Source: Archangium_A sp035910535
GTDB lineage: Bacteria > Myxococcota > Myxococcia > Myxococcales > Myxococcaceae
NCBI GenBank assembly: GCA_035910535.1
Contig: JAMHXF010000032.1
Coordinates: 319,229-383,228, forward strand
Reading direction: 5' to 3'
Length of the DNA stretch: 64,000 bases
A model generated the notes under the pieces. It saw nothing but the letters and a program-made list of their open reading frames with translations, was not told the DNA's origin and did no database searches. Each line of letters opens with the position of its first letter. Positions within the stretch are counted from its first letter, which is position 1. Position numbers and translations under genes: made by a program. Below, piece after piece: positions 22,682 to 30,187 of this stretch.

Positions 22682-24445
22682 CTACCTGAACTCGGGCAAC
22701 GTGGCGCGCAACTTCGACTCCGCTTCCTTCAGGCGCTCGTCACCCGGAGCCGACGCCCTCGCCTGCCCCAACCGCTCGAGCGCACGACGCGGGCGCCCTC
22801 GGGCCAATTCACAGCGCGCGTCGGCCTCGAGGGCCTGCGGGTCGTCAGGCGCGTACGTGAGCGCCGCGACCGACGCCGCGCAGCCCCGCTCGACTTCTCC
22901 CGACTCGAGGAACGCGCGCGCCAACGCCACGCGGTACGTCACCGTCGACGGAGCGCCGCGCACCGCCGCCGCCAACGCTTCAGCCGCGGCCGGCGCTTCT
23001 CCCTGCTCCAACAACGCGAGGCCCAGGCGCGCCAGGGCTTCGGGCGAATTGGGGAAGAGCAACGCTTCGGCGCGCACGTGGCGCAGCGCCCGCGGCTCGG
23101 TGAAGCGCACGCCCTGCATCACCATGTCGGCCACCTGCGCGTAGCGGGGAAACGCGGCCGGCCATTCAGAAATCAGCTCGTAGACGAGCGTGCCGCGCGG
23201 CACGAACATCACCTGCAGCTTTCGCAGCCCGGTCGTCTCGCTCACCGTCGCGCGCACGCGGAGCCCTTCTCGTTCTCCAACTCTCCACGGCTCGGGCGCT
23301 TCGACCTTCACCGACAGCACGTCGTCACCGAGTTGGCGCGGCACCAGCCGTTCTTCGATGAAGCGCCGCGCGGCTTCGTGAACGTCGGCGCCTTCGGGCA
23401 TCTCGACGGCCTGGGCGACGACGCTCGCCCGGCCCGCGCTCGGCAGACCGTTGTACCAAGCCACCGGCCCCAGCGGGTCTGCGCCGGCCACCCAGCCCGC
23501 GGGCACCGGCATCGAGACCCCGAAGGCGTCGCTCTTCTCGACGCGCATGCGCGGCAGCACCTGGCCGAAGAACAATGGTTGCCCGAAGCCGATGAGCGCC
23601 AGCACCGCGAACGACGGCAGCGCACGGAGCGCGGGCTCCCACCAGAAGCGGCGCACGTCGGCGAGCAGGCGCGGGCGAAGAAAGAAGCCCGTCACCAGCC
23701 CGGCGACGAGGCCTCCGAAGTGTGCGCCGTTGTCGACGCCCTGCGAGGTGATGCCGATGAGCAGGAGCCCGAGCACCATGGGGATGGCCGCGTTGCTCAG
23801 CAGCGAGCGGTAGAGCGCAGGTAGCTCGCGGTGGTAGCGCAACCCGAACGCCACCACGCCGCCCATGCACCCGAAGACGATGCCCGACGCGCCGACGGTG
23901 ATGGAGTCGTTGAGCAGCAGCGAGGTGGTCATCGTGGCGATGCCGGTGAAGACCAGCAGCCACACATAGTCGAGCGTGCGGTACGTGTTCTCGAGCACGT
24001 AGCCCACGTTGAACAACACGAACATGTTCAGGCCAATGTGCAGCGCGTCGTGGTGGAGGAAGTTGGCGGTGAAGAGCCTCCAGAGCTCGCCGAGATCAAG
24101 AATGAGCGGCCCCACCTTGGCGCCGTGCAGCACCTTGTCGTCGAGCGCGAGCTGACCGTTTTCTGTCGTCAGCAGAAAGATCGCGACGTTGAGCATGATG
24201 AGGCCCGACGTCAGCCAGGGGAAATGGCTCAGCGCGAACTTGCGCTGAAAGTACGCCGCGCGGGGCTTGTGCAGGCGCTGGTACAGCTCGAGGTCGCACG
24301 CCGACACGAAGCCGTCGCCCGTGACGGCCGGCAGGCGCACCAGGCTTTGTGGAGAGACCTCGCCGGCCACGATTCGCGCCTCGAACTCGTCGAGATCGAG
24401 GTCTTCGTCACCGGCGTCGGTGCGCAATGTGATGGGGCCGGCCAT
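22682..24445 (-). CDS. Rhomboid-family intramembrane protease with TPR tail
   Basis: A 587-residue protein. Residues 80-250 are the rhomboid core with HHDALHIGLNM (131-141), catalytic Ser187 in VGASGIVFG and catalytic His242 in DNGAHFGG, so the Ser-His dyad is intact. The N-terminal 75 residues are soluble. Residues about 290-460 form a soluble domain of unknown type. The last 120 residues are TPR-like helices. The protease would cleave within membrane helices. Substrates are unknown. It diverges from the FHA gene across 117 bp. Confidence 0.87.
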   Translation of the reverse strand: MAGPITLRTDAGDEDLDLDEFEARIVAGEVSPQSLVRLPAVTGDGFVSACDLELYQRLHKPRAAYFQRKFALSHFPWLTSGLIMLNVAIFLLTTENGQLALDDKVLHGAKVGPLILDLGELWRLFTANFLHHDALHIGLNMFVLFNVGYVLENTYRTLDYVWLLVFTGIATMTTSLLLNDSITVGASGIVFGCMGGVVAFGLRYHRELPALYRSLLSNAAIPMVLGLLLIGITSQGVDNGAHFGGLVAGLVTGFFLRPRLLADVRRFWWEPALRALPSFAVLALIGFGQPLFFGQVLPRMRVEKSDAFGVSMPVPAGWVAGADPLGPVAWYNGLPSAGRASVVAQAVEMPEGADVHEAARRFIEERLVPRQLGDDVLSVKVEAPEPWRVGEREGLRVRATVSETTGLRKLQVMFVPRGTLVYELISEWPAAFPRYAQVADMVMQGVRFTEPRALRHVRAEALLFPNSPEALARLGLALLEQGEAPAAAEALAAAVRGAPSTVTYRVALARAFLESGEVERGCAASVAALTYAPDDPQALEADARCELARGRPRRALERLGQARASAPGDERLKEAESKLRATLPEFR

Positions 24446-24562
24446 TTGTCCGATGGAAGTGTAGCGTCTCGCAGCGGCGATGATCAGTGCTGGCCGACGC
24501 CAGAACGATGTGGAAACGTTCGGGATTCAGGCGTCACCGCTACTGCGCGGCGCTCTACAGTG

Positions 24563-26395
24563 ATGGTAGAAAGGTTCGGCGTGCTGAAGCTGATCATCGA
24601 AGACGATGAAGGCCGGAAGACTGTCGTTCCGTTCGTGCGGGACGAGATCACCATCGGTCGCCAGGAGGGCAACACGATCCGCCTCACGGAGCGGAACGTG
24701 TCTCGCCGTCATGCGCGGTTGATGAGGAGCAGCGGTCACGTCCTCATTGAAGACCTGGGCAGTTACAACGGCATCCGCATCAATGGCGATCGCATCAGCG
24801 GCCAGGTGCAGGTGGCCGATGGCGACCTCATTCAGATCGGCGACTACGACCTCGCCCTTCAAGCCGAGCAGGCTGCGGGCCTGCCGACGATGCCGCTCGA
24901 CACCAGCGGCACCGCGCCCACGCGCAAGCTCCCTGACCCGTCGGCGACCATGCCGGCGCTGCCCGTCATCGAGTCGGCGCAAGAAGCCTCTGACGAAGAC
25001 ATTCGTGAAGCCGACGACGACGAAGTCGGCAAAGACGCCCCGCCCTCGCTGCCCAAGCACCAGGCCACGGCCGTCATTCGCATCGACCAGATCGAAGGCG
25101 GCCGCAAGCGCTCGGTGCAGGAGCTCGGCGTCTCCGACGCGCCCCGCCTCGTGGTGCTGAACACCGACCTCGCTGGCCGCGAGTTCACCTGCTCGCGCAC
25201 CGAGATGAAAATCGGGCGCACCGACGACAACGACATCGCCATCGACCACCGCTCGCTGTCACGCACGCACTGCAAGGTCGTGCGCGAAGAGTCGGGCGAG
25301 TGGCGCGTCATCGACATGCAGTCAGCCAACGGCCTCATGGTCAACGGCGAGTCGTATACGCAGGTCACGCTGCGCCCCGGCGACGTGCTCGAGCTGGGTC
25401 ACGTGAAGCTCAAGTTCGTGGGCCCTGGTGATCAAGTCAACGTCGCGCCGACGACGTCGTCGAGCGTCACCACCGACACCGAACAACCGCAGACCAGCAA
25501 GACGCCGCTCATCGCCATGGCCATCGCCATTCTGGTGCTGCTGATCGGCGGCGGCGGCTACATGCTCATGAAGAGCGGCGACCCGGTGACGCCCAAGAAG
25601 CCGAAGGAACCCGTCGCCACCAAGACGCCCACGGAAGACGCGGCGCTCGCCGAAGCCGAACAGAAAAGGCAGGCGCTCAAGGCCGCGTTGGACAAGCTGG
25701 CCGCGGGCAAAGCCGCCGCGCTCGCGCTCGACTGGAACAAGGCTGAGCTCTCGGCAAAAGACGCCAACATCGACGGCGAAATCATCGGCGAAGCCAAAGA
25801 CTTCCTCGCGCAGCTCGATGCCGAAAAGGGCAACCGCAACGCGCTCGAACAGGCCGCGAAGTTGCTCGACCAGGGCAGCCTCGACAAAGCCAAGAATCAG
25901 CTCGATTCGGCCGCGGGCACCAAGCTGCTGCGCGCCCGCTACGAAGAGCTCGAGTCGCGCCGCGCCAAGGCCGTCGCCGACAAGGTGGCCAGGGTCGAAA
26001 CGCCGAAGCCCGAACCGAAGGTGGAAGCGCCGAAGCCCGAGCCGAAGGTCGAAACACCCAAGCCTGAACCAAAGCCCGAGCCGGTCGCCGCAGCGAAGGG
26101 CGACCCGAAGCTCGCCGAGGCCGACGCGCTCTACAAAGAGGCCAACGATGAAAAGAAGGCCAAGAACTTCGAGCGCGCTGCGGCACGGCTCGAGCGGTGC
26201 GTGAAGGTCGCCCCGACGTATGCGCCCTGCTACCGCCTGCTCGGCAGCGTGTACGCGAGCATCGCAGCCCGCGACCAGAGCATCAGCGACCAGCAGAAGG
26301 CCCGAAAGAACTACGAGCGGTACCTCGAAGTGGCTCCTCCCGACGACGAGTACGTGCCTCGGGTGAAGGCGATTCTCGAGCAGGCCAACCAGTAG
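24563..26395 (+). CDS. Double FHA-domain membrane protein with TPR-like C-terminus
   Basis: A 610-residue protein. FHA domain 1 spans about 8-100 (IGRQEGNTIRL, SRRHARL, LGSYNGIRING). FHA domain 2 spans about 195-285 (IGRTDDNDIAI, LSRTHCKVV, QSANGLMVNG). Both keep the Gly-Arg, Ser-x-x-His and Asn-Gly residues needed to bind phosphothreonine. A membrane segment follows near 310-330, then a Lys/Pro/Glu-rich spacer with repeats of PKPEPKVE, and TPR-like helices at the end. It is probably a phospho-reader for Ser/Thr kinases. The regulator gene starts 31 bp downstream. Confidence 0.88.
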   Translation: MVERFGVLKLIIEDDEGRKTVVPFVRDEITIGRQEGNTIRLTERNVSRRHARLMRSSGHVLIEDLGSYNGIRINGDRISGQVQVADGDLIQIGDYDLALQAEQAAGLPTMPLDTSGTAPTRKLPDPSATMPALPVIESAQEASDEDIREADDDEVGKDAPPSLPKHQATAVIRIDQIEGGRKRSVQELGVSDAPRLVVLNTDLAGREFTCSRTEMKIGRTDDNDIAIDHRSLSRTHCKVVREESGEWRVIDMQSANGLMVNGESYTQVTLRPGDVLELGHVKLKFVGPGDQVNVAPTTSSSVTTDTEQPQTSKTPLIAMAIAILVLLIGGGGYMLMKSGDPVTPKKPKEPVATKTPTEDAALAEAEQKRQALKAALDKLAAGKAAALALDWNKAELSAKDANIDGEIIGEAKDFLAQLDAEKGNRNALEQAAKLLDQGSLDKAKNQLDSAAGTKLLRARYEELESRRAKAVADKVARVETPKPEPKVEAPKPEPKVETPKPEPKPEPVAAAKGDPKLAEADALYKEANDEKKAKNFERAAARLERCVKVAPTYAPCYRLLGSVYASIAARDQSISDQQKARKNYERYLEVAPPDDEYVPRVKAILEQANQ

Positions 26396-26426
26396 CTCTC
26401 AACCACGCAAGCCCAGGATCCCCCCC

Positions 26427-27032
26427 GTGCGCGGCTCCCAACAGATCCGAATTCTCGTCGTCGACGACGAGTCCGATAACGCTGAACTCTTCAAGGCCCT
26501 GTTGATCAAGGAGGGCTACCTCGTCACCACGCTGCTCGACCCGACGAAGGTCATCCCCACCTTGAAGGAGGGGAACTACCACCTCGTGTTGCTCGACATG
26601 ATGATGCCCAAGCTCTCGGGCACCGAAGTGCTCGAGCAGATTCGTGAGCTCGACGACGACGTGGCGGTCATCGTGGCCACGGGCTTCCCCACCGTCGAGA
26701 CGGCGGTCGCGAGCCTCAAGTTGTCGGCCAGCGACTACGTGAAGAAGCCGGTCGACCCGGTGGCCTTCATCGACACCGTCAAGCGCGTGCTCGAAAAGAA
26801 GGGCATCACGCGCGACCCCGAAGCCGAGCTGCACCGCTCCATCGGACGCTTCATTCGAGAAGGCCGCACGCGCCAGAACCTCACGCTCAAGCAGCTCGCG
26901 CGTCGCACGGGCTTGTCGGTGTCGCTGCTCTCGCAGATTGAGCGCGCTGAATCGTCGGCGTCGATTTCGTCGCTCTACCGAATCGCCACGGCGCTGCGCG
27001 TGCGCATGAGCGAGCTGTTCTCGGACGTCTGA
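26427..27032 (+). CDS. Response regulator with receiver and XRE helix-turn-helix
   Basis: A 201-residue protein starting at GTG 26427. The receiver (about 7-125) has the acidic pair in VVDDES, the phosphoacceptor Asp in LLDMMMPK and Lys in VKKPVDP. The C-terminal 65 residues are an XRE/Cro-type helix-turn-helix (LKQLARRTGLSVSLLSQIER). This receiver-XRE layout is rare in general but known from Myxococcus, for example the orphan regulator DigR. Orthology was not tested. The gene follows the FHA gene by 31 bp, so they may be co-transcribed. Confidence 0.88.
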   Translation: MRGSQQIRILVVDDESDNAELFKALLIKEGYLVTTLLDPTKVIPTLKEGNYHLVLLDMMMPKLSGTEVLEQIRELDDDVAVIVATGFPTVETAVASLKLSASDYVKKPVDPVAFIDTVKRVLEKKGITRDPEAELHRSIGRFIREGRTRQNLTLKQLARRTGLSVSLLSQIERAESSASISSLYRIATALRVRMSELFSDV

Positions 27033-27033
27033 G

Positions 27034-27786
27034 TCAACGCCCGGTAAAGGTCGGGCGCTTCTTCGAGAGAAAGCCCTCTTTGCCTTTGCGCGCGTCGTCG
27101 CTGTTGAAGCTCTGGCGACGCAGCGCCTCGTAGGCCTCGTCGCGCTCCACGTGCAGCAGCTCGAAGCCGCGCTTCATGCCCTGCACCGCGAGCGGTGCGT
27201 GGTGCGCGAGCTCCCAGCACAGGCCTCCGGCTTCTCGCTCCGCGTCGTCAGCGAGCACGTCGAGCAACCCGAGCGTCTTCGCTTCGAGCGCGTCGACCGA
27301 GCGACCGAGCAGAAACATACGCCGCGCGGCCTGCTCACCGATGCGCGAGCTCAGCCGCCTGAGCCCCTTGAGGGCGTAGACCACGCCCAGCCTCGCCGGC
27401 GGCATGTTGAAGCGCGCGCTCGGCGACCCCACGCGGAAATCACACGCGGCGGCGAGCTCACACCCGGCGCCGTACGCGGGCCCTGTCACCAACGCGACCG
27501 ATGGCGCCGGGTGGTGCATCAACCCGTCGAGCACCACGCCGAGCCGCTCATCGGGCAGCGGCGTGCCCTCGGGGAAGCCGGTGAGCGCAGTGAGATCGTA
27601 GCCAGACGAGAACGTCGACTGATCAGCCGAGCGCACCAGCCAGCACCGCACGCCCCCGTCGTCCTGCAGCGCGGCCTCGAGCGCGTCGAGCACGCCCGCA
27701 TCGAGCGCCCCCTTCTTTTCGGAGTTCGAGAACGTCAGCGTGCGCACGCCATCGTGCAGCGGGCTCACCGAGAGGGAGGCAGACAT
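27034..27786 (-). CDS. Crotonase-fold enoyl-CoA hydratase/isomerase family protein
   Basis: A 250-residue crotonase-fold protein. The oxyanion-hole region FSSGYDL and the segment GPAYGAGCELAAACD are present. The latter holds the Glu corresponding to Glu144 of rat hydratase. The second catalytic position (Glu164 in the rat enzyme) falls in FNMPPARLG and is Pro, so classical hydration is doubtful. An isomerase or thioesterase-like role is possible. The ATG at 27786 is preceded by a divergent gene start only 39 bp away. Its stop lies one base from that of the receiver-XRE gene. Confidence 0.82.
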   Translation of the reverse strand: MSASLSVSPLHDGVRTLTFSNSEKKGALDAGVLDALEAALQDDGGVRCWLVRSADQSTFSSGYDLTALTGFPEGTPLPDERLGVVLDGLMHHPAPSVALVTGPAYGAGCELAAACDFRVGSPSARFNMPPARLGVVYALKGLRRLSSRIGEQAARRMFLLGRSVDALEAKTLGLLDVLADDAEREAGGLCWELAHHAPLAVQGMKRGFELLHVERDEAYEALRRQSFNSDDARKGKEGFLSKKRPTFTGR

Positions 27787-27825
27787 GGCGCGGGCCCTAG
27801 CACGTTGGTAAGCGTGCGCTTCGTG

Positions 27826-28218
27826 ATGTCGAAGCGCCGCGAGCCCCGCAGTGTCGCCCCCGTGGCCGACGTGGTGAACCTGCACGACGCGCGTTTGTCG
27901 CGCCGCCTCGACGGCTACCGCGCTCGGCTCGACCGCGTCATCAAAGGCAACCGCCGCGCCATCACCCGGCTGTTCTCGACAGGCTTTCTCTTCACCAGGC
28001 ACGGCACGCACGCGGGTCGCGAGCTGCTGGCGGCGCATGAACAACTGCTGCGCGTGGTCTCGCTCGTCGAGCGGCTCGGCAATGAGGGTGACGTGCCCGC
28101 GCCACGAAGAGCGGAGGAAGTCGACGCCATCTTCGCCGAACTCGACACCCTGCTCGACCGCACGTCAGACCTGACAGAGCAGACTGGCCGGTACCTCGAG
28201 GAGCTGAGGAAAGACTGA
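27826..28218 (+). CDS. Conserved-looking hypothetical protein
   Basis: A 130-residue soluble protein rich in Arg and Leu with amphipathic helices and no family I recognise. The C-terminal part (AEEVDAIFAELDTLLDRTSD) looks like a helical bundle or coiled coil. The ATG at 27826 is used, and a GTG at 27814 would add four residues. Its stop shares one base with the ATG of the following membrane protein (TGATG), so the two are translationally coupled. Confidence 0.65.
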   Translation: MSKRREPRSVAPVADVVNLHDARLSRRLDGYRARLDRVIKGNRRAITRLFSTGFLFTRHGTHAGRELLAAHEQLLRVVSLVERLGNEGDVPAPRRAEEVDAIFAELDTLLDRTSDLTEQTGRYLEELRKD

Positions 28219-28928
28219 TGTTCGTCGCCGTGTACTTGAGGCTGTACGGCAAGGCCCTCACCGACGCGCTCGCCAGCATCGGCCGCAGCGCGTGGACGTT
28301 GTTGTTGCCCATGGGCCTGCTGCTCGCGTTCGGCCTCACCGCGATGCTGGTGCGCCCGCTGGGCTTCGCGGGCGGCTTCGTCATGGCGCTCGTTCAAGCC
28401 GCGCTGCTCAGCGTGTACTCGTACTTTCTGGCGATGCTGGTGACCGGCAACGTCGCGAGCGTCAAAGAGCTCAAGACGAGCATCGGCGCCTACTTCTCGA
28501 ACTGGCTGAGCTTCTCGTTCGTGCTGTTCATGGTCTCGCTGGGCCTCGACATCGCCACCAAGCACAACCCGCAGGGACGCCCATTGTTGATGGTGGTGAC
28601 GCTCCTCGAGCTCGTCGCGCTCAACGCCGCGCCCGAGACCATCTACCTCAAGGGTTCAGGCAACGGCATCGACACCATCACGCGCAGCTTCCGCTTTCTG
28701 CAGGAGACGTGGATCGAGTGGTTCGTGCCCAACGGCCTCATCATCGCGGGCGCGTGGTTCGTGTACGCGAACGGCTGGTTGAATCAGCTCCCGGGCGGAA
28801 TTCTCACCCTCGCGGTGGTCGGCGGCGCCGTGCTCCACGTGGTGATGGTGTTCCGCGGGTTCCTGTTTCAAGCGCTCGACGGCAGCACGCACCGCCAGCG
28901 CATGTACAAGTACCGCGGCTCGCTCTGA
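28218..28928 (+). CDS. Polytopic membrane protein of unknown function
   Basis: A 236-residue protein with about five or six hydrophobic segments (near 27-48, 50-75, 98-112, 123-138, 172-190 and 195-215). It has no family motif that I recognise. The loop KGSGNGIDTITRSFRFLQ between two membrane segments is amphipathic. It is coupled to the upstream small protein gene by a one-base start/stop overlap, and its stop converges on the sigma factor stop with one base between. A joint role with the upstream protein is inferred from coupling. Confidence 0.7.
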   Translation: MFVAVYLRLYGKALTDALASIGRSAWTLLLPMGLLLAFGLTAMLVRPLGFAGGFVMALVQAALLSVYSYFLAMLVTGNVASVKELKTSIGAYFSNWLSFSFVLFMVSLGLDIATKHNPQGRPLLMVVTLLELVALNAAPETIYLKGSGNGIDTITRSFRFLQETWIEWFVPNGLIIAGAWFVYANGWLNQLPGGILTLAVVGGAVLHVVMVFRGFLFQALDGSTHRQRMYKYRGSL

Positions 28929-28929
28929 G

Positions 28930-30060
28930 TCACTCGCGCTCGGCTTCGGCCACGAGGTCGAAGTCGGGGATCTCTTCGCGCATGTACTTCTTCATGCGCT
29001 CCAACAACGCGGCCTCGAGCTGACGCGCGCGCTCCCGTGACACGCCGTAGTGCGCGCCGATGTCCTGCAGCGTCATCGGCTCGTCGGCGGTGAGGCGCTG
29101 GTCGAAGATGTAGCGGTCTTTCTCGTTCAACCCTTCGGCGAACTTCGAGAGCTTCTCGCGGAACATCTCGCGGAGCTGCTGGTTGCCGATGGTCTCGTCG
29201 GCGCCCTGCGCGGCTGACGGCAACAAGCGGTCGGCGCGCGTGGCCTTGTCGTCTTCGCTGCCGGGCAGCGGCGCGTCGATCGACATCTCGTCGTTGCCGA
29301 GGCGTTGGTCCATCTCGATGACGTCCTGCTCCGAGACGTTGAGGCGATCTGCGAGCAGCTTGGGCGTCACCTCGATGCCCTGCTTGAGCAGGCCTTCCTG
29401 CTCCTGGCGCAACTTGAAGAAGAGCTTCCGCTGGGCCTCCGTCGTGCCCAGCTTCACCATCTTCCAGTTGTCCATGATGTAGCGAAGGATGTACGCGCGG
29501 ATCCACCAGGCGGCGTAGCTGGCGAGCTTCACGCCGCGCTCCGGGTCGAACTTCTTCACCGCCTGCATGAGCCCGATGTTGCCCTCCTGCACGAGGTCGA
29601 GCAGCGAGAGCGGGTTGCGGTGGTACTCGTGCGCGAGCTTCACCACGAGGCGCAGGTTCGAGGCGACGAGCTTGTACGCGGCCTTCACGTCACCGGTCTC
29701 GCGGTACTTCTGCGCCAGCGCGACCTCTTCTTCGCGCGTGAGCAACGGGTGGCGCGTGACCTCCGCCATGTACGCCGACAGCGGGTCTGACCTCGAGAGC
29801 CCCGATGCGCGCGCAGGCTTGAGCTCGATGTCGGTGTTCACCTCTTCGATTTCGGCGCGCTCGGGCTCCTGCTCGTCGACGCCCCTGGGCTCGTCAGACT
29901 CTTCTTTTTCGTCGTCGACCACCTCGGCTTCGACGGCTTGCGCGGCGACCTTCGGTTTTCGGCCACGCTTCGCAGGCGTCGCGGGCTCCACGGGCGTCGT
30001 CTCGACGAACTCCGCGTCGACGACTTCCCCCTCCGGCTTCGTCTTCTTGCGCGCGGCCAT
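28930..30060 (-). CDS. RpoH-like group 3 sigma-70 family factor
   Basis: A 376-residue sigma factor. An acidic, low-complexity N-terminal extension of about 85 residues, rich in Glu/Val/Ala and carrying a basic AKRGRKPK patch, precedes region 1.2 (LSAYMAEVTRHPLLT). Region 2 contains LLDLVQEGNIGLMQAVKKFD and YAAWWIRAYI. The segment VKLGTTEAQRKLFF is typical of sigma-32 (RpoH). Region 4 ends with DIGAHYGVSRERARQLE. It would direct RNA polymerase to heat-shock or developmental promoters. The ATG at 30060 follows a good AAGGGAGAGG ribosome-binding site. Confidence 0.9.
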   Translation of the reverse strand: MAARKKTKPEGEVVDAEFVETTPVEPATPAKRGRKPKVAAQAVEAEVVDDEKEESDEPRGVDEQEPERAEIEEVNTDIELKPARASGLSRSDPLSAYMAEVTRHPLLTREEEVALAQKYRETGDVKAAYKLVASNLRLVVKLAHEYHRNPLSLLDLVQEGNIGLMQAVKKFDPERGVKLASYAAWWIRAYILRYIMDNWKMVKLGTTEAQRKLFFKLRQEQEGLLKQGIEVTPKLLADRLNVSEQDVIEMDQRLGNDEMSIDAPLPGSEDDKATRADRLLPSAAQGADETIGNQQLREMFREKLSKFAEGLNEKDRYIFDQRLTADEPMTLQDIGAHYGVSRERARQLEAALLERMKKYMREEIPDFDLVAEAERE

Positions 30061-30097
30061 GCCCTCTCCCTTATTCACCTCGCAGCCATAACGCACG

Positions 30098-30113
30098 CGA
30101 GCTTCGAAGCTCG
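30098..30113. promoter_or_regulatory. 16-bp perfect palindrome between sigma factor and helicase genes
   Basis: CGAGCTTCGAAGCTCG is a perfect palindrome without a spacer, 37 bp upstream of the sigma-factor ATG and 74 bp upstream of the helicase ATG. Its place in the divergent intergenic region makes it a candidate operator for a dimeric regulator. There is no direct evidence of binding. Confidence 0.45.
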
Positions 30114-30187
30114 GTAACGCGCCTGCCTTTTCGAAGGAATATGAGTCGTTGCTACGTCGAGTAGCGGCGGGTACACCCGAACGCGAA

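Noticed and set aside
23831..24562. Upstream extension of the FHA protein frame
   Set aside because: It is antisense to the rhomboid gene. The protein-like sequence begins at 24563.
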